A DNA stretch of 64,000 nt from VRUE01 sp963762205. GTDB lineage: Bacteria > Actinomycetota > Thermoleophilia > Solirubrobacterales > 70-9. Position 1 is the stretch's first letter, and every line of letters begins with the position of its first letter. Location: contig CAVXJZ010000002.1 of NCBI GenBank assembly GCA_963762205.1, positions 310,001 to 374,000 on the forward strand, in the 5' to 3' direction. Position numbers and translations under genes: made by a program. Below, in pieces: positions 25,498-33,251 of the stretch. The notes under the pieces are model-generated. The model did not search any database, was not told where the DNA came from, and saw only the letters and a program-made list of their open reading frames with translations.

Positions 25498-26722
25498 CGC
25501 CGGGCGGGGCGCGGCGAGCACCCGCCGGGCCCTGCGCCTGCTGCTCGCCGCCTTCGGCGACGCGGGCCACGTCTTTCCGACGATCGCCCTGGGACGGGCG
25601 CTGGCCGCCCGCGGCCACGAGGTGACGGTCGAGACCTGGGAGGAGCGCCGCGACGCGGTCGAGGGCGCCGGCCTGCGCTTCACCGCGGCGGAGGAATACC
25701 GGATGTTCCCTCCCCCCGACCCCGGGTCCGCCGACGGGGCGCACGCGGCCGAGGCGGCGCGGGCGCTGCTGCCGCTGCTCGAGGAGATGCGCCCGCACGC
25801 GGTGGTCAGCGACATCCTCACCCTCGCCCCGGCGCTGGCGGCCGAGCGGGCCGGGGTGCCGCTGGCGACGCTGATCCCCCACATCTACCCGTCGGTCGAG
25901 TCCGGGCTGCCCTTCTTCGCGATCGGCCTGCAGCCGCCGCGCACACCGCTGGGGCGCGGGATCTGGAGGGCGGGGACGCGGGCGCTGAACGTCGGCCTCG
26001 AGCACGGCCGCCGCGACCTCAACAGGCAGCGCGAGCGGCTCGGCCTGCCGCCGCTGGAGCGCTTCCACGGCGGCATCAGCCCCGAGCTGGCGCTGGTCGC
26101 GACCTTCCCCCAGCTGGAGTACCCGCGGCGCTGGCCGGCCGGGGTCGAGATCACCGGGCCGATGACCTTCGAGGCCCCCCACCCCGCGATCGAGCTGCCG
26201 CCGGGCGAGGGGCCGCTGGTCCTCGTCGCGCCGAGCACCGCGCACGACTCCGGCAACCGGCTGGTGCGCACGTCGCTGGCGGCGCTGGCCGGCGAGCCGG
26301 TGCGGGTCGTGGCGACCACCAACCGGGTCGCGCCGCAGACGCCGATCGAGGTCCCCGCCAACGCCGTCCTCGTCGACTGGCTCAGCTACAGCCAGCTGAT
26401 GCCGGCGGCCGACCTGGTCGTCTGCCACGGCGGCCACGGGACGGTCGCGCGGGCGCTCGGCGCCGGCACCCCGGTGCTGGTCTCGCCGATCGCCGGCGAC
26501 ATGAGCGAGACCGCGATGCGCGTCGCCTGGGCCGGCGCCGGCCTCTCGCTGCCCTGGCGCCTCTGCCGCCCGGCGCCGCTGCGCTGGGCCGTGCGCCGCA
26601 TGCTGGCCGACGACTCCTTCGCCGCCCGGGCCGGCGAGCTCGCCGCCTGGGGCCGCGAGCACGACGGCGCCGAGCGCGGCGCCGAGCTGGTCGAGGGGCT
26701 CGCCCGCGAGGGCCTACGATGA
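25475..26722 (+). CDS. GT1-family glycosyltransferase (MGT/UGT-like)
   Basis: 415 residues, GT-B fold. The acceptor domain starts LRLLLAAFGDAGHVFPTIAL with the base-like His. The donor domain carries the family motif CHGGHGTVARALGAGTPVLV and then PIAGDMSETAMRVAWAGAGL (about 310-360). Such enzymes transfer a sugar from a nucleotide donor to macrolides, sterols or other lipophilic acceptors. The GTG start overlaps the SDR gene by 23 nt, and its stop overlaps the methyltransferase ATG (ATGA). Confidence 0.93.
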   Translation: MRESAVPSAGRGAASTRRALRLLLAAFGDAGHVFPTIALGRALAARGHEVTVETWEERRDAVEGAGLRFTAAEEYRMFPPPDPGSADGAHAAEAARALLPLLEEMRPHAVVSDILTLAPALAAERAGVPLATLIPHIYPSVESGLPFFAIGLQPPRTPLGRGIWRAGTRALNVGLEHGRRDLNRQRERLGLPPLERFHGGISPELALVATFPQLEYPRRWPAGVEITGPMTFEAPHPAIELPPGEGPLVLVAPSTAHDSGNRLVRTSLAALAGEPVRVVATTNRVAPQTPIEVPANAVLVDWLSYSQLMPAADLVVCHGGHGTVARALGAGTPVLVSPIAGDMSETAMRVAWAGAGLSLPWRLCRPAPLRWAVRRMLADDSFAARAGELAAWGREHDGAERGAELVEGLAREGLR

Positions 26723-27504
26723 GCGGCGCGATGGACTGGGGAGTCGGCCACTACGAGCAGGTCGCGGCGCAACTGCTCCCCGCCGCCACGGCCGTCGTCG
26801 ACGCGGCCGCCCCCGCCGAGGGAGAGGCGCTCGTCGACCTCGGCTGCGGCACCGGCAACGCGGCGTTGATCGCCGCTCGGCGCGGCGCCCGGGTCACCGG
26901 CGTCGACCCCGCCCCGCGACTGCTCGAGGTCGCCTCGAAGCGAGCGCGGGCCGAGGGGCTGTCGATCGAGGTCGCCGAGGGCGAGGCCGCCTCGATCCCG
27001 CTCGCCGACGGCGCCGCCGACGTGCTGGTCTCCGTGTTCGGGGTGATCTTCGCCCCCGACGCCGAGGCGGCCGCCGCCGAGATGGCCAGGGTCACGGCGC
27101 CGAGCGGGCGGCTCGCGATCAGCGCCTGGATCCCCGAGGGCGCGATCTCGGAAGCGTCCCGGGCCGGCCGCGAGGCGCTCGCCGCCGCCCTCGACGACCC
27201 GCCGGCCCCGCCCCCCTTCGCGTGGCACGAGCCCGCCGCCGTCGGGGCCCTCCTCGGCGAGCACGGCTTCGCGGTGAGGATGACCGAGCGCCGCATGGCC
27301 TTCAGCGCCGAGTCCCCGCGCGCCTGGGTCGAGCAGCAGGCGCGCGACCACCCCCTCAACGTCGCGGGCAGAACGGTGCTGGAGCCGCGCGGGGAAGCCG
27401 ACGCCCTCCTCGCCCGCATGCTGGAGATCTACGAGGCCGGGAACGAGGACCCCGATGCCTTCCGGGTCACCAGCCGCTACGTGATCGTCACGGCCACTCG
27501 CTGA
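26719..27504 (+). CDS. SAM-dependent methyltransferase (class I)
   Basis: 261 residues. The motifs VDLGCGTGNAALIAARRGAR (motif I) and GVDPAPRLLEVA (acidic loop) are clear. A UbiE/11-type core continues with EGEAASIPLADGAADVLVSV. The C-terminal cap differs from UbiE. It overlaps the glycosyltransferase by four bases and ends the operon, 6 bp before the convergent tRNA-Asn. Probably O- or C-methylation of the operon's product. Confidence 0.93.
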   Translation: MSGAMDWGVGHYEQVAAQLLPAATAVVDAAAPAEGEALVDLGCGTGNAALIAARRGARVTGVDPAPRLLEVASKRARAEGLSIEVAEGEAASIPLADGAADVLVSVFGVIFAPDAEAAAAEMARVTAPSGRLAISAWIPEGAISEASRAGREALAAALDDPPAPPPFAWHEPAAVGALLGEHGFAVRMTERRMAFSAESPRAWVEQQARDHPLNVAGRTVLEPRGEADALLARMLEIYEAGNEDPDAFRVTSRYVIVTATR

Positions 27505-27510
27505 CCAGAG

Positions 27511-27582
27511 CTCCGGGGGTGGGACTCGAACCCACAACCCCGCGGTTAACAGCCGCGTGCTCTTCCATTGAGCTACCCCGGA
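27511..27582 (-). tRNA. tRNA-Asn (GTT anticodon)
   Basis: The acceptor stem is TCCGGGG/CCCCGGA, the D-arm AGCTCAATGGAAGAGC, the anticodon loop CTGTTAA and the T-arm GGGTTCGAGTCCC, with discriminator G. No CCA is encoded. It begins 5 bp after the stop of the HNH gene on the same strand. Confidence 0.95.
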
Positions 27583-27587
27583 TCGTG

Positions 27588-28301
27588 CTAATCCGAATGA
27601 ACCACCCCGGATCGAACTGCGTCGTCGTTGGAATTTACCGGCAACTCAATTAGTCCTGCCTCCACCTCCGCATGACAGTTCGCGCACAGCAGGACGCACT
27701 TGCGCGCCTCGTACCTCGACCTCGCCAATGACCTCGTGACGCCATTCATGCCGAGATGAAAGGCCTTGCTCGCGGGATCCACGTGATGGAACTCGAGGGC
27801 CCGTTGGCACCGGGAATAGCCGCAGACCACGCATCTTCCTCCCGCTTCCTCAACAAGCCTGCGCTTGACCTCGCGACGCCATTTCCCGACTCTTTCCGCT
27901 CTACAGGCGGCGCACCGGTAATAGCCGCTGCCCTCGAGCACGAAGGTCGTTTCGCCGTGGCGGCGGCACCTGAACACCTCTCGGCGGAGTTCCTCCGGAT
28001 CACGCGCACGGCGGCCCCGCCGCAGTCGCAGATCGTATTTGCGGAGCCAATAGCGGATCGTCGTCGGACTTCGGTCGAGCCGATCGGCGATCTCGCGGAG
28101 CGTCAGCCCCGCCTGCACCAACCCCTCCAGCTCTGACCGGACCGGCTTGCCCTTCGGAGCATTCGATTGAGCGTTGCTCGCCGCGAGTCCGTGCTTCTTG
28201 AGCCAGTAACCGACCGTCGAGGGGTGCCTGCCGACCCGCTCGCCGATCGTCTCCAGCGAGAGGCCGTCGGCGAGGCAGCGCTCCAGAAAGGCCTTCTCCA
28301 T
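27588..28301 (-). CDS. HNH endonuclease with two N-terminal helix-turn-helix repeats
   Basis: 237 residues from the ATG at 28301. Two similar HTH units come first: LSLETIGERVGRHPSTVGYW (about 15-34) and LTLREIADRLDRSPTTIRYW (about 66-85). A short Cys pair region follows (YYRCAACRAERVGKW), then a zinc-bound HNH domain: GGRCVVCGYSRC, LEFHHVDPASKAFHLG, CVLLCANCHAEVEAG. The protein should bind and nick or cut DNA or RNA. A LexA-type palindrome 36 bp upstream suggests damage induction. The gene abuts tRNA-Asn, and its last codons resemble the tRNA 5' end. Homing-like or defence roles are possible but unproven. Confidence 0.9.
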   Translation of the reverse strand: MEKAFLERCLADGLSLETIGERVGRHPSTVGYWLKKHGLAASNAQSNAPKGKPVRSELEGLVQAGLTLREIADRLDRSPTTIRYWLRKYDLRLRRGRRARDPEELRREVFRCRRHGETTFVLEGSGYYRCAACRAERVGKWRREVKRRLVEEAGGRCVVCGYSRCQRALEFHHVDPASKAFHLGMNGVTRSLARSRYEARKCVLLCANCHAEVEAGLIELPVNSNDDAVRSGVVHSD

Positions 28302-28336
28302 GGCGCGAGCCTGCCATCCGCCGCAGACAGAAAGTT

Positions 28337-28352
28337 GCGAACGTATGTTCGC
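28337..28352. promoter_or_regulatory. LexA-type SOS box upstream of the HNH gene
   Basis: GCGAAC, GTAT, GTTCGC is a perfect inverted repeat that fits the Gram-positive/actinobacterial LexA consensus CGAAC-N4-GTTCG. It is 35 bp before the HNH start codon and just upstream of dnaG's 3' end. Confidence 0.65.
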
Positions 28353-28374
28353 CGAGAGAGGAGGAGTTTGCCTG

Positions 28375-30177
28375 TCAGCCCACCCGCTCGGTGCGGGCGA
28401 TTCGTTCGACCAGGGCGGCGCGCTCGCGGCTGAGCTCGGCGCGGCGCTCGCGCTCGCCCGCCTCGCCGGCGGCGGAGATCTCGGCCTCGAGGCGGCGCTG
28501 CTCGAGCAGCAGGAAGTTGAGCTGCATCGCTTCCGCCGAGGAGGGCTCATCGCCGGCGAGGATGACCAGCTCGGCGATCAGGCCGGCGAGCTCGTCGTCG
28601 TCGCGCGGCAGGTTGGAGGCCGGGTCCTCCGGGTTCTCGCGCAGCCAGGCGAGCGCCCTGGCGCCGAGCGGCGAGAGGTGGGCCTCGCTGAGCGCGTCGA
28701 GGAACTCCTTCCCCTCCGCCGGGAGCGCGATACACATCGCCAGCAGGGAGCGCTCGCGGCGTTCGCGGGAGGTCAGCGCCGCGGCTGCGCGCTGCGGCGC
28801 CGGCTCCGTCGAGCGGGGGCCCGAGGCGGAGATCCCGGCCTCGCCCGCCGCGCTGAGGCCGCCGCTGAGCGGCTGCGCCGTCACCACGCGGCTGCGGACC
28901 GTCGGTGGGTCGAGGTCGAGCCGCTCCGCCACTCGCCTTTCCAGCGCTTCGCGGCTCGCGACCTGCCCCTCGTCCATCGCCGCCAGGATCGAGGACGCCT
29001 CGCTCAGCGCCTGGTCGCGCTCCGAGGGCGAGGAGGCGTCCGCACGGTCGAGCACCAGCCCGACCTGGAAGGCGGACAGCTCGACCGCATCCTCGACCAG
29101 GGCGCGGAAGCGCTCCGCCCCGCCCTCGGCCGCGATCATCTCGGCCGGGTCCTCGCCGGCCGGCATCGCCGCCACCCGGATCCTCATCTTGCGCCCGGCG
29201 GCGACGCGCTGCGCCCGCACCATCGCCTCCTGGCCGGCCGAGTCCGCGTCGAGCGCCAGCACCACCTCCTCGACCATCCCCGAGAGGGTCGCCACCTGCT
29301 CCTCGGTGATCGCCGTGCCCATCACGCCGACCGCCTCCTCGACCCCCGCCTGGTGCAGGGCGAGGACGTCGGTGTAGCCCTCGACGACGACGGCGCGGCC
29401 GGCCTTGGCGATCGCCGCCTTCGCCCGGTCGATGCCATAGAGCATGCGGCTCTTGTGGAAGAAGTCGGTCTCCGCCGTGTTCACGTACTTGGCGCCCTGG
29501 TCGGAGCGCATCGCCCGCCCGCCGAAGCCGAGCGCGCGCCCGCGGCGGTCGCGGATCGGGAACATGATCCGCGAGCGGAAGCGGTCGTACTCGCCCCCGC
29601 CCCGCCCGCGCTGCGCGAGCCCGACCCCGCGCAGCTCGTCGACCGTGAAGCCGGCGCGCTGCCCGCGCAGCAGCACCTTGTCCCAGGCGCTCGGCGCGTA
29701 GCCGACGCCGAAGTCGCGCAGGACCTGCTCGCCGAGCCCGCGCTCGGCCAGGTAGGAGCGCGCCCTCTCGGCCTCGGTCGAGTCCCAGAGATAGGTGGCG
29801 TAGAAGGCGGCCGTGCGGTCGAGCAGCTCTTCCAACCGGCGCCGCTGCCGGCGCCGCGCCTCGGCCCGCGGGTCCTCCTTCTCGCGCTCGAGCTCGACCC
29901 CGTAGCGGTCGGCGAGCAGCTCGACGGCGTCGGTGAAGCTCAGCCCCTCCTTCTCCTCGACGAACTTGATCGTGTCGCCGCCGACCCCGCAGCCGAAGCA
30001 GTGGTAGAGCTTTTCCTGGGGGTCGACCGAGAACGACGGCGTGCGCTCCTCGTGGAAGGGGCAGAGGCCGACCCAGCGCGCCCCCTGGCGGCGCAGGTCG
30101 GTGTGGGCGGAGACGACCTCGACGATGTCGGCCGCCTGCTTGACCCGGTCGAGGCTCTCGGGGGAGATCAGCGCCAC
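28375..30177 (-). CDS. dnaG: DNA primase
   Basis: 600 residues, normal length. The CHC2 zinc finger (CPFHEERTPSFSV ... CFGCGVGGD, about 39-64) is followed by the DnaG core with YLAERGLGEQVLRDFGVG and GLAQRGRGG. The TOPRIM domain has VVVEGYTDVLALHQAGVEE (about 265-283) and LALDADSAGQEA (about 310-321). The C-terminal helicase-interacting part is weakly conserved, as usual. The enzyme lays RNA primers at the replication fork. GTG start at 30177. It follows dgt by 28 bp on the same strand, an arrangement common in Actinobacteria. Confidence 0.97.
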   Translation of the reverse strand: MALISPESLDRVKQAADIVEVVSAHTDLRRQGARWVGLCPFHEERTPSFSVDPQEKLYHCFGCGVGGDTIKFVEEKEGLSFTDAVELLADRYGVELEREKEDPRAEARRRQRRRLEELLDRTAAFYATYLWDSTEAERARSYLAERGLGEQVLRDFGVGYAPSAWDKVLLRGQRAGFTVDELRGVGLAQRGRGGGEYDRFRSRIMFPIRDRRGRALGFGGRAMRSDQGAKYVNTAETDFFHKSRMLYGIDRAKAAIAKAGRAVVVEGYTDVLALHQAGVEEAVGVMGTAITEEQVATLSGMVEEVVLALDADSAGQEAMVRAQRVAAGRKMRIRVAAMPAGEDPAEMIAAEGGAERFRALVEDAVELSAFQVGLVLDRADASSPSERDQALSEASSILAAMDEGQVASREALERRVAERLDLDPPTVRSRVVTAQPLSGGLSAAGEAGISASGPRSTEPAPQRAAAALTSRERRERSLLAMCIALPAEGKEFLDALSEAHLSPLGARALAWLRENPEDPASNLPRDDDELAGLIAELVILAGDEPSSAEAMQLNFLLLEQRRLEAEISAAGEAGERERRAELSRERAALVERIARTERVG

Positions 30178-30205
30178 GGCGCCCTCCCCGGCCCGCCGGC
30201 CGGCA

Positions 30206-31219
30206 TCAGAAGCGCGCCTCCTCGGGCACGGTCAGCTCGGTGAAGCGGGCGATGCAGTAACGGTCGGTCATCCCGGCCAGGTAGTCGGTGACCCGCTGGC
30301 TCGGGCCCGCCCCGGGCTCGGCCTCGGGCGCCTCCTCGGGATGCTCCATGTAGTGGTCGAAGAGGCCGCGCAGCGTGCGCTGAACCCGTTCCTGCTCGTG
30401 GAGGGCGGCCGGGCCGAGGTAGACGTTGTCGAACATGAACTTGCGCAGTCTCAGCATCGCGCCGCCCACCTCCTCCCCCTGGACGATGTCGGCTCCGTCG
30501 GCGGCCGAGTGGGCGACGATGTCGCGGACCAGGGTGTCGATCCGCGCCGAGCCGGTCGGCCCGAGCAGCTCGATCTCCTCCGTCGGCAGGTCGGCGGGCC
30601 GCAGGACGCCGGCGCGCAGCGCGTCGTCGATGTCGTGGTTGATGTAGGCGACGCGGTCGACCAGCTTCACGATCCGCCCCTCGAGCGTCGCCGGCTTGTT
30701 GGAGCCGGTGTGGTTGAGGATGCCGTCGCGCACCTGCTCGGTGAGGTTGAGGCCGGCCCCCTCGCGCTCGAGCACGTCGACGACGCGCAGCGAGTGCTCG
30801 TTGTGGCGGAAGCCGCCGGCGCCGCGCTCGCGCAGCGCCGCGTCGAGCGCGTCCTCGCCGCTGTGGCCGAAGGGCGGGTGGCCGAGGTCGTGGCCGAGCC
30901 CGATCGCCTCGGTCAGGTCCTCGTTGAGGGAGAGCGCGCGGGCGACGGTGCGGGCGATCCCGCAGGCCTCCAGCGTGTGGGTGAGGCGGGTGCGGTAGTG
31001 GTCGCCCTCGGGGGCGATGAAGACCTGGGTCTTGTGCTTGAGGCGGCGGAACGCCTTCGAGTGGACGATGCGGTCGCGGTCGCGCTGGAACGGCGTCCGC
31101 AGCGGGCTGTCGGCCTCCTCCGCGCGGCGCTCGGCCGGGTAGGAGGGCGTCGCCGACTCCGAGAGGAACTCGGCCTCCCAGGCTCTGACCCGCTCCTCCA
31201 GGTTGACCGTCGCCTCCAT
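30206..31219 (-). CDS. dgt: Deoxyguanosinetriphosphate triphosphohydrolase-like protein
   Basis: 337 residues, HD-superfamily dNTPase. Family blocks are DRDRIVHSKAFRRLKHKTQV, RTRLTHTLEACGIARTVARA, GLGHDLGHPPFGHSGEDAL (HD pair near residue 108) and GFRHNEHSLRVVD, with a later KLVDRVAYINHDIDD. It would hydrolyse dGTP or other dNTPs to nucleoside and triphosphate, influencing nucleotide pools. The ATG at 31219 lies 6 nt after TAGGAT, so the transcript is probably leaderless. Confidence 0.96.
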   Translation of the reverse strand: MEATVNLEERVRAWEAEFLSESATPSYPAERRAEEADSPLRTPFQRDRDRIVHSKAFRRLKHKTQVFIAPEGDHYRTRLTHTLEACGIARTVARALSLNEDLTEAIGLGHDLGHPPFGHSGEDALDAALRERGAGGFRHNEHSLRVVDVLEREGAGLNLTEQVRDGILNHTGSNKPATLEGRIVKLVDRVAYINHDIDDALRAGVLRPADLPTEEIELLGPTGSARIDTLVRDIVAHSAADGADIVQGEEVGGAMLRLRKFMFDNVYLGPAALHEQERVQRTLRGLFDHYMEHPEEAPEAEPGAGPSQRVTDYLAGMTDRYCIARFTELTVPEEARF

Positions 31220-31285
31220 GTCCCGATCCTAGATGGTCAGGAGGGACCGGCAGAGGCTCTCCCCCGTCGGCGGTCGGAGCCCCGC

Positions 31286-32011
31286 TCAGGCGGCGGAGCG
31301 CAGCTGCACGTGGGCGTGGTGCTCGAGCGTCTGGCCGACCGCGCTCTCGGCCAGGCGCAGGTCGCGCGCGTCCGCTTCGGGGGCCTCGGTCAGCGGCCTG
31401 GCGATCGCCTCCACCATGAAGCGGTGCGCCCCCTCGGTGAGCGGGAAGGAGCCCGCCTCGCAGGCGGCGCAGACGACCCCGCCGGCGGCCCCCGAGAAGC
31501 CGGTCAGGTGCTCGCTCTCGCCGCAGCGCGCGCAGGAGGCCAGCTCGGGGGCGAAGCCCGCCGCCAGCGCCAGCTTCAGCCGGAAGGCGAGCGCAGTCTC
31601 CAGCGCCGCTCCCCGCTCCTGCGCCGGGTCGTCGAGCAGCGCCAGGTAGCGGCAGAGCAGGTTGTAGGCGGCGCGGTTGGTTTCGGCCGAGTCGAGCAGC
31701 CGCAGGACCGAGTCGCAGGCGCGGGCGCCGGCGTTGAGCGCCGCCGCCGAGGAGCGCAGGCGCGGGTAGCCGTCGACGGTGGAGACGTTGGTCACGGTGA
31801 GCAGCTCGCTGCGCCCCTCGTGGAGGAGGAGGTCGAGGCGGAAGAACGGCTCCAGCCGCCCGCCGAAGCGCGAGCGCGGCTTGCGCACGCCCTTGGCGAT
31901 CGCGTTGACCCTCCCCCGCGCCGACGAGTAGAGGTGGAGGATGCGATCGGCCTCGCCGTAGCGGATGCTGCGCAGCACCACCGCCTCCGTCTTCACCGTG
32001 CGTCCGGCCAT
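31286..32011 (-). CDS. recO: DNA repair protein RecO
   Basis: 241 residues from the ATG at 32011. The N-terminal OB fold reads TEAVVLRSIRYGEADRILHL and KGVRKPRSRFGGRLEPF. The helical C-terminal part contains a four-Cys zinc site (CARCGESE ... CAACEAG, about 163-187). RecO loads RecA on SSB-coated DNA with RecR and RecF. The longer frame to 32059 lacks RecO similarity at its start. It sits between mutM and dgt in a repair/replication run on one strand. Confidence 0.94.
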   Translation of the reverse strand: MAGRTVKTEAVVLRSIRYGEADRILHLYSSARGRVNAIAKGVRKPRSRFGGRLEPFFRLDLLLHEGRSELLTVTNVSTVDGYPRLRSSAAALNAGARACDSVLRLLDSAETNRAAYNLLCRYLALLDDPAQERGAALETALAFRLKLALAAGFAPELASCARCGESEHLTGFSGAAGGVVCAACEAGSFPLTEGAHRFMVEAIARPLTEAPEADARDLRLAESAVGQTLEHHAHVQLRSAA

Positions 32012-32104
32012 CCGCCCAGATTGACCCCCGCGCCGGACATCGCTCGGGCCTTTTTCCATGCCAGGGCATGGTCAAAGTCGCGAACGGCACCGTGAGCGGC
32101 GGGG

Positions 32105-33007
32105 CTACCGTTTCCTGCGGCGGCGCGGGCGCCTGCGGAGGCGCACCTGGCAGCTCGGGCAGAAGTAGGTGGAGCGGCCGGAGACGACGATCCTCGAGAT
32201 CGGGCCGCCGCAGCTCGGGCAGGGCTCGCCCTCGCGGGTGTGGACGAGGAACTCGTTCTGCATCTCCCCCTTCTCGCCGCGCCCGTCGCGGTAGTCGTCG
32301 ATCGAGGCGCCGCCGTGCTCGAGCCCCGCCTCGAGCGCCTCGACGACGGCGTCGCGCAGGGCCAGATGGTGCTCGGGCTTCATCGAGCCGGCCGGCGAGA
32401 GCGGGTGCAGCCGCGCCCTGAAGAGCGCCTCGTCGGCGTAGATGTTGCCGATGCCGGCGACGTGGGCCTGGTCGAGCAGGAACGACTTCAGCGGCGCCGT
32501 GCGCCCGGCGGCGGCCTCCCCGAGGGCCTCGGGCGTGAACTCGGCGGAGAGCGGCTCGACCCCGAGCTTTGCGAAGCGGGCCCCGAGGTCCCCGTCCTCG
32601 AGCAGGAATGCCTCGCCGAAGCGTCGCGGATCGGTGAACCAGAGCTCGCGCCCGTCGTCGAGGGCGAAGCGGGCGCGCAGATGGCGCTCGGAGGCGGAGC
32701 GCTCACCCTCGTAGAGGCGCATCCCCTCCGACGGATCGAGCCTGTCCTCGCCCTCGACCAGGACGAGGTTGCCGGTCATCCGCAGGTGCATGACCAGGGT
32801 CCGGCCACCGTCCAGCGCCAGCAGCAGGTACTTGCCGCGCCGCCCGAGCCCCTCGATCGTCCGCCCGGCGAGCGCGCTCTCGACCTCGGCGGCGGGCACC
32901 GGCCGGGTCCAGCGCTCGTCGAGGACCTCGAGCCCCTCGATCCGCCTCCCTTCGATCTCCGGCTCGAGCTGGCGGCAGACCGTCTCCACCTCGGGCAGCT
33001 CGGGCAT
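32105..33007 (-). CDS. mutM: Formamidopyrimidine-DNA glycosylase
   Basis: 300 residues. The mature N-terminus PELPEVETVCRQLEP has the catalytic Pro2 and Glu3. Lys58 lies in GRRGKYLLLALDGGRTLVMH, followed by HLRMTGNL. The helix-two-turn-helix has the DNA-binding Asn in GIGNIYADEALFRARLHPLS. The C-terminal zinc finger is CPSCGGPISRIVVSGRSTYF plus CPSC. It excises 8-oxoguanine and formamidopyrimidines and nicks the abasic site. A -10-like TAGAAC lies 6 nt before the ATG. The tail is very basic (RRRPRRRRKR). Confidence 0.97.
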   Translation of the reverse strand: MPELPEVETVCRQLEPEIEGRRIEGLEVLDERWTRPVPAAEVESALAGRTIEGLGRRGKYLLLALDGGRTLVMHLRMTGNLVLVEGEDRLDPSEGMRLYEGERSASERHLRARFALDDGRELWFTDPRRFGEAFLLEDGDLGARFAKLGVEPLSAEFTPEALGEAAAGRTAPLKSFLLDQAHVAGIGNIYADEALFRARLHPLSPAGSMKPEHHLALRDAVVEALEAGLEHGGASIDDYRDGRGEKGEMQNEFLVHTREGEPCPSCGGPISRIVVSGRSTYFCPSCQVRLRRRPRRRRKR

Positions 33008-33059
33008 CGCCCGGTTCTATCGCATGCGCGAGCCCACCCGACACGGCCCGGACGCACTG

Positions 33060-33100
33060 TGGACGCACTTATGCCCGCTATGCGGGCATAAGTGCGTCCA
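33060..33100. repeat. Perfect 19-bp inverted repeat between mutM and xerD
   Basis: Arms TGGACGCACTTATGCCCGC and its complement around a 3-nt TAT loop. There is no T-run. It lies 53 bp upstream of the mutM start codon. Confidence 0.85.
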
Positions 33101-33225
33101 GTTCCGCTGCCGCTGCCGTCCGCTGCCGGGTCCGCCGCCGTCCGCCGCCGTCCGCTGCCGTCCGCCGCCGTCCGCTGCCAGGTCCGCTGCCAGTTCCGCC
33201 GGCCGTTCCGCTGCGTCCACTCCAG
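33101..33225. repeat. CCGCTGCCGT-type minisatellite
   Basis: Irregular tandem units of CCGCTGCCGTCCGCCGCCGT type make up most of the xerD-mutM gap. No gene is seen in 33008-33251 apart from this and the palindrome. Confidence 0.7.
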
Positions 33226-33251
33226 GCGGGATCGCGGGCGGGGTCGCGGGG

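Noticed and set aside
25475..27504. Glycopeptide or macrolide biosynthesis cluster
   Set aside because: Only three tailoring-type genes; no PKS or NRPS genes.
28300..30243. 647-residue plus-strand frame opposite dnaG
   Set aside because: Shadow of dnaG; starts inside the HNH gene region with no motif.
33101..33225. CRISPR array
   Set aside because: Units are short, irregular and have no spacers; it is a minisatellite. No CRISPR array or cas gene is seen.
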